DNA from: Pirellulales bacterium
Lineage (GTDB): Bacteria > Planctomycetota > Planctomycetia > Pirellulales > Pirellulaceae
Reading direction: 5' to 3'
Assembly (NCBI GenBank): GCA_022451045.1
Contig: JAKUOW010000004.1
Location: 1-64,000, forward strand
DNA length: 64,000 bases
Part shown: positions 17,667-26,816 of the stretch, piece after piece
Layout: each line of letters opens with the position of its first letter
How positions within the stretch are numbered: position 1 is the first letter of the stretch
The notes under the pieces: generated by a model
What the model saw: only the letters and a program-made list of their open reading frames with translations
The model's database searches: none
Told to the model about the DNA's origin: nothing
Position numbers and translations under genes: made by a program

Positions 17667-20387
17667 ATGCCAACGCAGGACGATCAACCCGAATTTAATT
17701 CAGGTGTATATGACGAGACGATGGCTCCAGGTGAGTCGTCTGACGAGGTAGTTTCACAAGAATTGGGTTCATATCAGCTGAGCCGCATTATTGGCAAGGG
17801 TGCGATGGGGGTTGTATATGAGGCGGTCGATTCAAAACTGGGTCGTACCGTCGCCATTAAGACATTGCCATTGGAATTTGCGCAGGATTCACACAGAGTT
17901 TCCAGGTTTAGCCGTGAGGCATCGCTCTTAGCTTCATTGAGTCATCCTCACATTGCAACGGTATTCAGCCATGAGGAGTTTGACGGCAAGCACTGTTTAG
18001 TAATGGAATATGTGGAAGGTCAGGGCTTGGATGAACTAATTCAATCTTCAAGCCTGACAGCAAATGAAACGATTCGATTTGCTACTCAAGTAGCGTCTGC
18101 ATTGGAGTCCGCACATAACCATGGAGTAATTCACCGCGATTTGAAACCTGCAAACATTCGAATCACCGGTGGCTCCAATGTAAAAGTCCTTGATTTCGGC
18201 TTGGCTAAGAATGTACGCGTTGGAGATTCAGAGTCCTCAATCGACGAAGTGGCGAAGACGGCTGCTGGTCAGATACTAGGCACGCCGGCATACATGAGTC
18301 CTGAGCAGGCGCGAGGCCGTGTCGTTGATAAACGCACTGATATTTGGGCGTTGGGATGCATTATCTTTGAAATGCTTACCGGAGAACGGGCATACGGCGG
18401 AGATAACCTATCCGACACATTAGTAAACATTTTGGAACGAGAACCGAATTGGAATGCGATACCCAGTGACACACCGCCGGCCATTCTCAGATTACTTGAA
18501 CGATGCTTGCAAAAAGATGTTGAGCTGCGTCTTACAGATGCAGGCTTAGTTCGACTTGATCTCGAAGAGATTTCAATTGGTGGCGGAGCGAGTAGCATTT
18601 CTACCAGTCGTCTTTCAACCTTAGCAAAACCAAATTCCTTTCGTTGGATTGGTTGGAGCACAGCGCTTATTGCTGCAGTGATGCTTGGAATGTTTTTTGG
18701 TGGATCAAGTAGCCCATCAAATGAAAATGTACAAGAACAAGACTTTACACGACCTACGTTTCTCTCACTACATCTGGAACAACCGGCAGTTTTAACAGCC
18801 GGTTCATCTATAAGGCTTGTTTCCCATGTCGCGATATCGCCAGATGGTCGGCAGATTGCCACTTCAGCTGGAGATGTCGATTCACCGCTAATACTGAGAT
18901 CGCTTGATGGATACGACACGATAGTTGTGGAGGGAAGCGAAGGAGCACGTGGCCCATTTTTTTCTCCGGATGGTGACCGGATAGGATTCGTAAAGGATTC
19001 CATCATTTATGTGATGTCAGCGGATGGCACTGGCATGACGATGCTCACAGATGTTACAGCAGACACTTGTGCTACTTGGAATTCAGATGGGTGGATTTAT
19101 TACTCCAACAGTTTTGGAGCAGTGTTTTGGCGCATCCCGGATACAGGTGGTGATCGTGAACTTCTTGGCAAGCGATGGGTTGGTGAGTATCGGAGCCCGT
19201 CGTGTTTACCAGATGGACGTCTGCTGTTTACGCGGCAACATAGTAGCATTCATGAAGATTACTCCAATGCTTACGTATATGATCCAAAAACAAAAGAAGA
19301 GTTACTCATCGGAAGAATCGGTTGTCAGTTGCGTTATGTGAATACTGGACACATCGTATATAGCAGAGGTGGTGACTTAAATGCCATTAGATTTGATCTC
19401 GATGCGTCTGAGGTTATTGGTAAACCAAATACGATTGTGGCGAATGTTGTTTCAACCGGCGTCTTCGGCAATGCTCAATTTGATGTTACCTCTTCAGGTA
19501 CGTTGGTGTATCTGCCAGGACCGCGCCTAGATTACGGTCAGGTTTCAATTGTCAGTAGAGATGGGACAGTCGCGCCGCTTGAGAACTTCCCGCTCGGGTC
19601 ATTTTCACATTTTGAGATCTCACCGGATGAACGATATTTGGCTATCTCCATTGTGGCCGAGAGGGATGATATTTGGATTTATGACTTCAAACAGAAAACA
19701 AATAAGCGACTAACCGTCAAAGGTGTAAATGTTGCGCCGTCCTGGTCGGATGATGGTAAGTCGCTCTATTACTCATCCCTGCGGGATCTAGACGGTATTG
19801 CCGCAGTTTTCAAGACAACGTTAACCGGTTCCGAGGAAGAGAAGATCATTGAATTGCCCGACTGGGGGATAATGTCCGAGCCAAATAAAGACGAGGATTT
19901 CTTTGTGTTTACAGCGGACAGCAACATCTACACTCTCGATCTGAAGACAAATGATGGGGTCAGTGAACCGTTTGACTTCGGTGGATGGGACTGGAATCCA
20001 GCGATCTCACCGGACCAGAGACGAATGATATTTGGTTCAGACGTTACCGGACGCAATGAAGTCTACATAGCACCGTTTCCCTTTGATGCAACTGGCATTC
20101 GACAACTCTCCACAGCAGGTGGAACCGAAGGGATTTGGAGTGCTGATGGGAAAAAAGTTTGGTATGTGATGGGTGATACTTTCTACTCGGTCTCAATTGC
20201 TGAAGAACTGGATTTTGAGATTCCAAACGCGGTAAAAGAGTTCTCAATTGATCACATCGAAATTCCCGGCGTCCGATACAGGCCGATTGGTAAAGAGGGT
20301 GACATGGTTATGGTGATGCCTTTAAGTAGTCGTGAGCCGATTGACCGGTTACACCTAATCCAGAATTCAACCGCAGGAGTAAAATAG
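17667..20387 (+). CDS. Ser/Thr protein kinase with C-terminal beta-propeller
   Basis: This 906-residue protein is a Hanks-type kinase joined to a sensor domain. Residues about 36-300 hold the kinase: IIGKGAMGVVYE (glycine loop), VAIK (Lys), HRDLKPANI (catalytic loop, about 155), DFGLAK and GTPAYMSPEQARG (activation loop). All catalytic residues are present. A single membrane helix sits at about 325-346 (WSTALIAAVMLGMFFGG). The rest is a run of WD40/PD40-like (TolB-type) blades marked by repeated ISPDGRQIA, FSPDGDRIG, ISPDERYLA, WSDDGKSLYY and WSADGKKVWY. The kinase is therefore cytoplasmic and the propeller outside, a likely ligand or envelope sensor. Its substrate is unknown. The acyltransferase gene follows 38 bases later. 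Confidence 0.95.
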   Translation: MPTQDDQPEFNSGVYDETMAPGESSDEVVSQELGSYQLSRIIGKGAMGVVYEAVDSKLGRTVAIKTLPLEFAQDSHRVSRFSREASLLASLSHPHIATVFSHEEFDGKHCLVMEYVEGQGLDELIQSSSLTANETIRFATQVASALESAHNHGVIHRDLKPANIRITGGSNVKVLDFGLAKNVRVGDSESSIDEVAKTAAGQILGTPAYMSPEQARGRVVDKRTDIWALGCIIFEMLTGERAYGGDNLSDTLVNILEREPNWNAIPSDTPPAILRLLERCLQKDVELRLTDAGLVRLDLEEISIGGGASSISTSRLSTLAKPNSFRWIGWSTALIAAVMLGMFFGGSSSPSNENVQEQDFTRPTFLSLHLEQPAVLTAGSSIRLVSHVAISPDGRQIATSAGDVDSPLILRSLDGYDTIVVEGSEGARGPFFSPDGDRIGFVKDSIIYVMSADGTGMTMLTDVTADTCATWNSDGWIYYSNSFGAVFWRIPDTGGDRELLGKRWVGEYRSPSCLPDGRLLFTRQHSSIHEDYSNAYVYDPKTKEELLIGRIGCQLRYVNTGHIVYSRGGDLNAIRFDLDASEVIGKPNTIVANVVSTGVFGNAQFDVTSSGTLVYLPGPRLDYGQVSIVSRDGTVAPLENFPLGSFSHFEISPDERYLAISIVAERDDIWIYDFKQKTNKRLTVKGVNVAPSWSDDGKSLYYSSLRDLDGIAAVFKTTLTGSEEEKIIELPDWGIMSEPNKDEDFFVFTADSNIYTLDLKTNDGVSEPFDFGGWDWNPAISPDQRRMIFGSDVTGRNEVYIAPFPFDATGIRQLSTAGGTEGIWSADGKKVWYVMGDTFYSVSIAEELDFEIPNAVKEFSIDHIEIPGVRYRPIGKEGDMVMVMPLSSREPIDRLHLIQNSTAGVK

Positions 20388-20425
20388 TAAGACGGGCCAT
20401 ATAACCTGTGTTGCAATTGCGATCA

Positions 20426-21739
20426 ATGACATCACTTATCAAGCGAAACACCAAGGTCTTATTCTGTCGTCAGCACGAGCGGCTTCCGGCGCTAGATGGA
20501 ATTCGAGCGATTGCTATTATTGTGGTGGTCGGTGTGCATCTAGTCTTCATGCAGGGCAGTCTCAGCGAAGTCAGCGTAAGCACTTATGACACCGACTCAT
20601 ATATTGAAGAGATCTTTAGCTCACGTGTTGGTCGCATTTTTGCCAGAGGTGAATTTGGTGTAGATCTGTTTTTTGTTCTCAGCGGTTTCTTGATTGGTTC
20701 CATATTGCTGAAAGAACTTTATGAAACGCAGACACTAAACCTAAAACGATTCTATCTTCGCCGATTTATTCGCCTGTTACCCGTGTACTTTTTTGTATTG
20801 CTGGCTGGATTGGCGGTCTACGCTATTTTCTTGCCGACACAAATAGAGGGGCTAACGGTTTGGACCTTCATGGCGAACGTGTTCTATGTAAACAACTTCG
20901 TCTCAATTGCAGATGCCTATATGATTTGGTGCTGGTCTCTGGCTATAGAAGAGCAGTTCTATACATTTTGTCCGCTACTATTACTGCTAATATTCTGCTG
21001 CGCTAAATCTACTCGAACAAAGATCATCTGGTTTGTTTCCATAATTTCGTTGATGGTTGTGGTCAGGGCCATAACGATTTTCTACTACGATCTAAGTATT
21101 CCGTTTCCAGATCTGGATGTGAGCAATCCAGACACGCTGTTGCCGTGGGATACGGTGTATACGATGCCACATACAAGAATGAATCAGTTAATAATTGGTG
21201 TGTTCTGCGCACTTATTCACATGCGTTTTGCTGACCAGATTAAACGCATCTGCCACAAGTGGTGGTTTCAGAGTATGGAATTGTTTGCATTGTTAATAAT
21301 AGGCTGGTTAGCCACGGATTGGATTTATAGCAACTGCAAAACCTATATCTTTGACTTGCCAGAGTGGGCTAAATTGACCTATTACATCGGATATCACGAT
21401 CTATTTTCAATTGCTACCGCCATAGTCATTCTCGGCGTATTGTCGGGGGGAGGTATTGTGAACAGAGCCGTTGGCGGTTTTCTGTCGATGAAATTCTGGT
21501 ATCCAATCGCGCAATTGTCGTATTCGTGGTATTTAGTGCACATGCTTGTCATGCAGGTTACGTTTCCATACACATCCACTTGGTTTTATGACCAATTCGG
21601 ATTGAAAACAGGTTTTTGGCTCAACGGTATCTCTGTATCTCTAATTGGGCTCTTCATTTCATACTTACTGTTTGTATTTATCGAAAAGCCATCGATGGAC
21701 GTACGCAAAACAGAGTGGGTAAAACGTCTGCACGGCTAA
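20426..21739 (+). CDS. Membrane acyltransferase (acyltransferase 3 / OafA-like family)
   Basis: This is an integral membrane protein of about 437 residues with some ten hydrophobic segments. Near the N-terminus, RLPALDGIRAIAIIVVVGVH carries the family motif and its conserved His. GEFGVDLFFVLSGFLIG follows and is also diagnostic. The family transfers acetyl or other acyl groups to sugars of surface polysaccharides or peptidoglycan. The track start is GTG 20408. ATG 20426 is preferred, although no strong ribosome binding site precedes either. The closeness to the propeller kinase gene suggests co-transcription, but the acceptor is unknown. Confidence 0.9.
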   Translation: MTSLIKRNTKVLFCRQHERLPALDGIRAIAIIVVVGVHLVFMQGSLSEVSVSTYDTDSYIEEIFSSRVGRIFARGEFGVDLFFVLSGFLIGSILLKELYETQTLNLKRFYLRRFIRLLPVYFFVLLAGLAVYAIFLPTQIEGLTVWTFMANVFYVNNFVSIADAYMIWCWSLAIEEQFYTFCPLLLLLIFCCAKSTRTKIIWFVSIISLMVVVRAITIFYYDLSIPFPDLDVSNPDTLLPWDTVYTMPHTRMNQLIIGVFCALIHMRFADQIKRICHKWWFQSMELFALLIIGWLATDWIYSNCKTYIFDLPEWAKLTYYIGYHDLFSIATAIVILGVLSGGGIVNRAVGGFLSMKFWYPIAQLSYSWYLVHMLVMQVTFPYTSTWFYDQFGLKTGFWLNGISVSLIGLFISYLLFVFIEKPSMDVRKTEWVKRLHG

Positions 21740-21746
21740 TACATGG

Positions 21747-21786
21747 GTAACCGCGGGGCTCGGCGTAGTCGGACCCGCTGGGTTAC
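21747..21786 (+). terminator. Strong GC-rich hairpin, possible terminator or repeat element
   Basis: GTAACC GCGGG (21747-21757) pairs with CCCGC TG GGTTAC (21774-21786). This gives 11 base pairs with a two-base bulge and a 16-base loop that contains CGGCGTAGTCGG. It begins seven bases after the acyltransferase stop. There is no U-run, so it is not a standard rho-independent terminator. It is much richer in G+C than its surroundings and could be a copy of a dispersed palindromic element. Confidence 0.5.
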
Positions 21787-21870
21787 GTGAGCAGCCCAAT
21801 CCCCCACGAGAGTTGTTATCATGGGTACATATAAATTATTACAGGTTCACCAACCCGTCGGAGTTTGCAA

Positions 21871-23040
21871 ATGGCAGCCAAGTCTTGGAATGTTGTCGAC
21901 GCATCAAGCAGTTCATCGGTCGAAGAGTCCACCATTGTGTCAGCTAAAGATATACAGGGGGCACCTGAGTCGATGGCTGTTACCAAACGAGTCTATTCCG
22001 GTGGCCTTAGCGGCGGTGTCGAAATCATCCGTGTTAACAACGGTCGTCTGGTGTTTGACATTCTCGTTAACCGCGGCCTGAGCCTCTGGAATGCCTGGAT
22101 CGGTGACTTTAAGTATGGCTGGCAATCACCGGTGAAAGGCCCAGTTAATCCCGAACATGTTCACGTCGGTGAATCTAGCGGACTCGGTTGGCTTGATGGT
22201 TTTGATGAACTAATGGTGCGTTGCGGATTGGAAAGTAACGGTGCTCCAGAGTTTGATGACGATGGTCGCGTGCTTTATCCACTTCACGGACGGATCGCCA
22301 ACAAGCCTGCTTCAAAAGTCGACGTAAGCGTGGATGAAGACGCCGGTACTATTACAGTGTCAGGCGAAGTACTGGAAACCCGCTTTCATTTCGCAAAACT
22401 AAAACTGACAGCATCAGTCACAACCAGTTTCGGTTCAAATTCATTGAGAATCGATGATACCGTTAAAAATCTCTCAGCAAGCGCATCCGCAACTCAGATG
22501 CTCTATCACGTTAACTTTGGCGTGCCGCTGTTGGATGCAGGTAGCCAAGTGATTGCTCCGTGTAAGACGATCGTTCCGCGAAATGACCACGCGGCATCCG
22601 GTATCGATAACTGGAATAGCTACGGTGCACCAGAAGCCGGGTTTGAAGAACAGGTTTATTTCACCGACCTGCATGGTGATAAAGATGGTGAAACGACTGT
22701 GCTACTTAAGAATGCTCACGGGACCCGCGGGGCGAGTCTGCACTACAACGTGAATCAACTGCCATGTTTTAGTATGTGGAAAAACACAACCGCGGTCGAA
22801 GATGGATATGTAACCGGAATTGAACCGGGGACTAATTATCCGAATCCGCGAACGTATGAAGGCGAACATGGAAGGGAAACGTCACTGGATCCACTCGCAT
22901 CAACGACGTTTTCACTTGGCATCGGTTTTCTGGAAAATGAGGCGGAAGTGACTCAGCAGGAGTCAGCAGTTGCCAAACTTCTGGAAGGCAAAGATACACA
23001 CGTATATCGAAAACCACGCAAAGGCTGGTGTGCACCTTAA
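21871..23040 (+). CDS. DUF4432-type aldose epimerase-like protein
   Basis: The protein of about 389 residues has the galactose mutarotase-like beta-sandwich pattern of DUF4432. The features are an early NNGRLVFDILVNRGLSLW segment (the family's 'rg' start), then PLHGRIAN, a central IDDTVKNLS, MLYHVNFGVPLL (conserved His) and a late GIEPGTNYPNPR. The family is thought to act on sugar anomers or related sugar acids. Start ATG 21871 follows CGGAGTTTGCAA, which provides a ribosome binding site. The track start is an upstream TTG. It opens a plus-strand run of sugar genes ending at 26816, so it probably conditions the sugar used by the isomerase and dehydrogenase downstream. Confidence 0.85.
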   Translation: MAAKSWNVVDASSSSSVEESTIVSAKDIQGAPESMAVTKRVYSGGLSGGVEIIRVNNGRLVFDILVNRGLSLWNAWIGDFKYGWQSPVKGPVNPEHVHVGESSGLGWLDGFDELMVRCGLESNGAPEFDDDGRVLYPLHGRIANKPASKVDVSVDEDAGTITVSGEVLETRFHFAKLKLTASVTTSFGSNSLRIDDTVKNLSASASATQMLYHVNFGVPLLDAGSQVIAPCKTIVPRNDHAASGIDNWNSYGAPEAGFEEQVYFTDLHGDKDGETTVLLKNAHGTRGASLHYNVNQLPCFSMWKNTTAVEDGYVTGIEPGTNYPNPRTYEGEHGRETSLDPLASTTFSLGIGFLENEAEVTQQESAVAKLLEGKDTHVYRKPRKGWCAP

Positions 23041-23268
23041 TTGAACACCTTTACCGGTTCTTGTCATCGGAAAATAAAAGACCTAAAAAGTAGCTAAAGA
23101 GGCCGCGCGGCACTTCGTTATGCATTTGGCTTTTCACGCATGATGCCGCAAAAGCTCAATAATCGCTTTAGCGTTTAAATACTTCAGTAGAGAGTCGAAA
23201 TTCCCCGTTGCTGTTTTATCAACCTAAACAACGGGTGACGCCATTTGTTAGTGATCAAAGGAATGTAA

Positions 23269-23550
23269 ATGTCAGCAGATAACATGATTTCCAAGAGTAC
23301 GTTGCAGGATCCGGGATCCAGCAGCTGGATTACAACACAAGGTAAAGGGCGAATGGGCAAACTCAATATGCAAACACCAGCCTTGATTCGTTTTGGCGAA
23401 GAAACTGGAGATGAAATGTTCATCAGTCACGAAGCAGCCGCAGCCGGCCTTGAAATAAAAAACACAGATAGCGAAGCACTCGGCGGCTTACGTTACTTCG
23501 GCCCGGATGTGCATGACAATCTTCCAGAGATGGGTGCTTACAAGAACTAA
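23269..23550 (+). CDS. Small conserved-looking hypothetical protein (93 aa)
   Basis: This short protein begins MSADNMISKSTLQDPGSSSW and ends LPEMGAYKN. It has no signal peptide, membrane segment or motif that I recognise. It is accepted as real for three reasons. A ribosome binding site (AAAGGAATGTAA) precedes the ATG. The frame is clean and protein-like. A rho-independent terminator sits right after the stop. It lies inside a sugar-metabolism run between a DUF4432 epimerase and a TIM-barrel isomerase, so a role there is plausible but unproven. Confidence 0.65.
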   Translation: MSADNMISKSTLQDPGSSSWITTQGKGRMGKLNMQTPALIRFGEETGDEMFISHEAAAAGLEIKNTDSEALGGLRYFGPDVHDNLPEMGAYKN

Positions 23551-23552
23551 CC

Positions 23553-23583
23553 AAACAGGCGGTCATTTGAGATCGCCTGTTTT
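23553..23583 (+). terminator. Rho-independent terminator
   Basis: AAACAGGCG (23553-23561) pairs perfectly with CGCCTGTTT (23574-23582) around a loop that can pair further, and the 3' arm ends in TTTT. It lies three bases after the 93-aa gene and about 45 bases before the isomerase, so it may separate or attenuate the two parts of the sugar run. The A-run on the 5' side would also allow it to work on the minus strand. Confidence 0.75.
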
Positions 23584-23627
23584 GAATCACAGACGTTCAT
23601 CCAATGAATATCAGGAGTGAATGACAC

Positions 23628-24659
23628 ATGACAAATCTATTTCCAAAACTTCACAATGCAATGTGGCCCGGCTTGGTCGGTAAAGGCGACGAAGAAGGTC
23701 AAGAACCGCCAATCAGCTTAGAACGAATGCTAGAGTTGACCGCTGCTGCTGAAGTAGACGGGCAGAAATTCGAAGGTGTTGACTACTTCCTGTTCCATCC
23801 GCACACCGACCCAGATGCCAGCGATGATGAGCTGAAGGAAATCGCGGATTTGATCGGCAGCTACGACCTCAAGGTTGGCTCGGTCGTTGCTCCAGTTTGG
23901 CCAGGTACCGTTGGCGATTCGGCGATGGGTGACGACGAGCAACAGGCCAAATTCCTCGATGCTATCGAGAAGGCTTGTAGAATTGCCGGCGTTTTCAACG
24001 ACCACGGTATCAGGGAATACGGCGTTATTCGAATCGACTCGGCAGAGTTTGGCGTAGAAAAGTGGCGTGAAGATCAAGCGGCAAACACAGCACGCATTGT
24101 TGATACGTTTACCAAGGCAGCAGACATTGCCGAAGGATATGGTGAGCGATTGGCATGTGAAGGAGAGATCTGCTGGGCCGGAATGCACAGTTGGAAAGAT
24201 ATGCTGGATATCCTCGAAGCGGTTGGCAGGCCAGAGTCGTTTGGTTTCCAGTCCGATCAGGCTCACACTTATCTGTACTTAATGGGTTACAACGCTCCGG
24301 AACATGCATTGCTGCATGATGGTTATTCAGAAGAAGAATTTTACACAGCTTACAAGTCTATGACTGACAAGCTGCGCCCGTGGACTATCGACTTCCATGT
24401 GGCACAGAATGACGGTACCGTTCACGGAGCTGGTTCGCATGATAAAACCGGCAAGCACTGTCGTGCCGATGATCCCAACGGCAAACTTGATATTACTGAA
24501 ACTGCCGGTTACTGGCTAAAAGACGCTCCGTCGCGAGGTATTCAGCACATTTGTTGGGACGGATGTATGTTCCCGAATGAAGTTCTGGAAACCCCCGATA
24601 CATGGAATGTTATCCTGAAAGCGATGGTCGACGTCCGCGATGCTCATGGCTGGAACTAA
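23628..24659 (+). CDS. Xylose isomerase-like TIM-barrel protein (sugar isomerase/epimerase family)
   Basis: The 343-residue protein belongs to the AP endonuclease 2/xylose isomerase-like barrel superfamily. Metal-site residues recur at strand ends: an E in LACEGEICW, a D and H in [10 protein letters not shown], and H/D/E positions in [16 protein letters not shown] and [12 protein letters not shown]. The start [20 protein letters not shown] follows CAGGAGTGAATGAC, a strong ribosome binding site. It is followed by a Gfo/Idh/MocA dehydrogenase and another isomerase, the usual company of polyol or inositol-like sugar pathways. The exact substrate cannot be read from sequence. Confidence 0.88.
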   Translation: MTNLFPKLHNAMWPGLVGKGDEEGQEPPISLERMLELTAAAEVDGQKFEGVDYFLFHPHTDPDASDDELKEIADLIGSYDLKVGSVVAPVWPGTVGDSAMGDDEQQAKFLDAIEKACRIAGVFNDHGIREYGVIRIDSAEFGVEKWREDQAANTARIVDTFTKAADIAEGYGERLACEGEICWAGMHSWKDMLDILEAVGRPESFGFQSDQAHTYLYLMGYNAPEHALLHDGYSEEEFYTAYKSMTDKLRPWTIDFHVAQNDGTVHGAGSHDKTGKHCRADDPNGKLDITETAGYWLKDAPSRGIQHICWDGCMFPNEVLETPDTWNVILKAMVDVRDAHGWN

Positions 24660-24745
24660 CTTCACACTCTTAATGAGTACTAAGTAAATTCAATCACAAA
24701 CCAGGCTGAATAGTCTGAACCTCAGGTTTTCGAAAAGAGAGAGAT

Positions 24746-25885
24746 ATGTCAAAGAAGCCTCTGAATATTGGAATGATCGGTTACGGCTTTATGGGTCGTG
24801 CTCATACAAATGGTTACTGCAAGGTTTCAAACTTCTTTGATCTGGAATATGAGCCGGTACTGAAAGCGGCATGTGCCCGCAACGCTGAAAACGTGCAGGC
24901 CTTTGCCGATAACTGGGGTTATGAATCGATCGAAACAGATTGGCGCGCTCTTATTGCCCGTGATGATATCGATGCGGTTGATATTTGTGTTCCAAATAAC
25001 CTCCATAAAGAAATCGCGTTAGCATGTGCCGAAGCCGGCAAGATGATCCTCTGTGAAAAGCCACTGTCAATGGATACAGCTGAGGGTGAGGAAATGTGTC
25101 AGGCTGTGGAGGCAGCCGGAGTAAGGAACATGGTTTGGTACAACTATCGACGTGTACCAGCAGTGACCCTTGCCAAGCAACTGATCGATGAAGGTCGCCT
25201 CGGGCGAATCTTCCACTATCGTGCTCAATTCCTGCAGGATTGGACGATCTCGTCGGACTTGCCGCAAGGTGGTGAAGCTCTCTGGCGTTTGGATGCAGAA
25301 GCAGCAGGTAGTGGTGTGACTGGGGACTTGCTGGCTCACTGTATTGATACTGCACTTTGGCTCAACGGTAGCATCGATACTGTTTCAGCAATGACTGAGA
25401 CTTTTATCAAGGAACGTGTGCATCAGGAAACGGGCGAAGTGATGCCGGTCAATATTGATGATGCCTGTACTTTTATGGGCAAGTTCAGTAACGGCTCGTT
25501 GGCACTATTTGAGTCCACTCGTTACGCTCGTGGCCACAAGGCTCTGTACACACTGGAAATTAACGGTGAGCATGCATCGATACGTTGGGACCTGCATGAC
25601 TTGCACCGGCTAGAGTACTTCGATCACCGAGATGATTCCATCGTCCGTGGTTGGCGAAGCGTGCACGTGACGGATGGCGATATGCCTTATATGGATAAAT
25701 GGTGGGTTCCGGGACTGCAAATTGGTTATGAGCACTCATTTGTTCATCAGGTAGCTGACTTCCTCAAGAGCCTTGAGGAAGGCGAGGCGCCTGCTGAGCC
25801 CACCTTCCGCACCGCGCTTGAAACGCAAAAAGTCTGCGATGCCGTTTTGAAATCTGCTGCAAGTGGTAGTTGGGAAGACGTCTAG
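24746..25885 (+). CDS. Gfo/Idh/MocA family NAD(P)-dependent oxidoreductase
   Basis: The 379-residue protein has an N-terminal Rossmann domain with [13 protein letters not shown] (GxGxxG type). It also has the family motif CEKPLSMD (about residue 110), where the Lys takes part in catalysis. The C-terminal half is the beta-sheet substrate domain, with a [13 protein letters not shown] segment that supplies a conserved Asp and His. The family oxidises or reduces sugars, inositols and related compounds. AGAGAGAGAT precedes the ATG. It sits between two isomerase-like genes, which suggests a dehydrogenase-isomerase pathway for one sugar. Confidence 0.93.
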   Translation: MSKKPLNIGMIGYGFMGRAHTNGYCKVSNFFDLEYEPVLKAACARNAENVQAFADNWGYESIETDWRALIARDDIDAVDICVPNNLHKEIALACAEAGKMILCEKPLSMDTAEGEEMCQAVEAAGVRNMVWYNYRRVPAVTLAKQLIDEGRLGRIFHYRAQFLQDWTISSDLPQGGEALWRLDAEAAGSGVTGDLLAHCIDTALWLNGSIDTVSAMTETFIKERVHQETGEVMPVNIDDACTFMGKFSNGSLALFESTRYARGHKALYTLEINGEHASIRWDLHDLHRLEYFDHRDDSIVRGWRSVHVTDGDMPYMDKWWVPGLQIGYEHSFVHQVADFLKSLEEGEAPAEPTFRTALETQKVCDAVLKSAASGSWEDV

Positions 25886-25964
25886 GATTGCCAGTCAAAT
25901 AAACACTGTCATTAAATGTGACGCTTGGTAATCAAACGCCAAGTTCAAACGAGGAGTTGTTGTA

Positions 25965-26816
25965 ATGAAGTTTGGAATGAACCTGTTACTTTGGAGCGGT
26001 GAAATGCATGACGGGCTGATGCCTGTGCTCGAATCGATCAAGGAAATGGGATATGACGGTGTTGAGATCCCGGTTTTTGAAATGGATGTCGAGAAGTACG
26101 CCGAGTGGGGTCGGCGGCTGGATGAGCTGGAATTGGAGCGGACTGCCGTAACCGTACGTGGAGAAGAAGATAATCCAATTAGTCCCGATGCCACAGTGAG
26201 GGCCGCCGGTGTTGCTAATAACAAGGCAACTCTGGATTGCTGTGCAGCAGCGGGTGCGACCACGCTTGTAGGCCCATATCACAGCGCTTTGGGTGTATTC
26301 TCTGGACAAGGCCCAACACAGGACGAATGGAATTGGGGCGTGGACAGTATGCGTCAGGTTTCAGAGTACGCTGGTGAACTTGGAATCACGCTGGGAGTTG
26401 AATGCTTAAATCGATTTGAGACTTACTTGCTCAATGTTCATGCTGACTCTGCCAGATTCGTACGTGAAGTTGATCACCCAAATTGTCGGATGATGTATGA
26501 CACCTTCCACGCGAACATTGAAGAAAAGGATATTGCGGAGGCTATTCGTAGTTGTGCGGATGTTTGCTGCCATGTCCACATTTCTGAAAACGATAGAAGT
26601 ACACCTGGTTCCGGAAACGTAGATTGGGCTACTAACTTTGATGCGCTCCACGAAGTTGGTTACGACGGCTGGATGACTGTTGAAGCATTTGGGCTGGCGC
26701 TGCCTGAACTAGTTGCTGCCACGAAGATCTGGAGACGCATGTACGAAAGCGAAGAACAGTTGGCATCTGATGCCCTAGCATTTATGAAGGCTGAAGTTGC
26801 CAAACGCTGGTCGTAA
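25965..26816 (+). CDS. Sugar phosphate isomerase/epimerase (ketose 3-epimerase-like)
   Basis: The 283-residue TIM-barrel protein resembles tagatose/psicose 3-epimerases. The barrel metal site is visible as GVECLNRFETY (Glu), MYDTFHANIEE (Asp, His), HVHISENDRSTPGSG (His, Arg) and MTVEAFG (Glu). The N-terminus MKFGMNLLLWSG is typical of the group. GAGGAGTTGTTGTA precedes the ATG. It is the last gene of the sugar run, and its TAA abuts the scpB stop on the other strand with no spacer. It probably interconverts a keto-sugar made by the dehydrogenase upstream. Confidence 0.9.
   Translation: MKFGMNLLLWSGEMHDGLMPVLESIKEMGYDGVEIPVFEMDVEKYAEWGRRLDELELERTAVTVRGEEDNPISPDATVRAAGVANNKATLDCCAAAGATTLVGPYHSALGVFSGQGPTQDEWNWGVDSMRQVSEYAGELGITLGVECLNRFETYLLNVHADSARFVREVDHPNCRMMYDTFHANIEEKDIAEAIRSCADVCCHVHISENDRSTPGSGNVDWATNFDALHEVGYDGWMTVEAFGLALPELVAATKIWRRMYESEEQLASDALAFMKAEVAKRWS

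Noticed and set aside
18269-19006. 245-aa ORF antisense to the kinase
   Set aside because: The sense strand encodes clear kinase and propeller motifs. The antisense product is Ser/Pro/Ile-rich shadow sequence.
23730-24266. 178-aa ORF antisense to the TIM-barrel isomerase
   Set aside because: A shadow of a well-supported gene with a strong ribosome binding site on the other strand.
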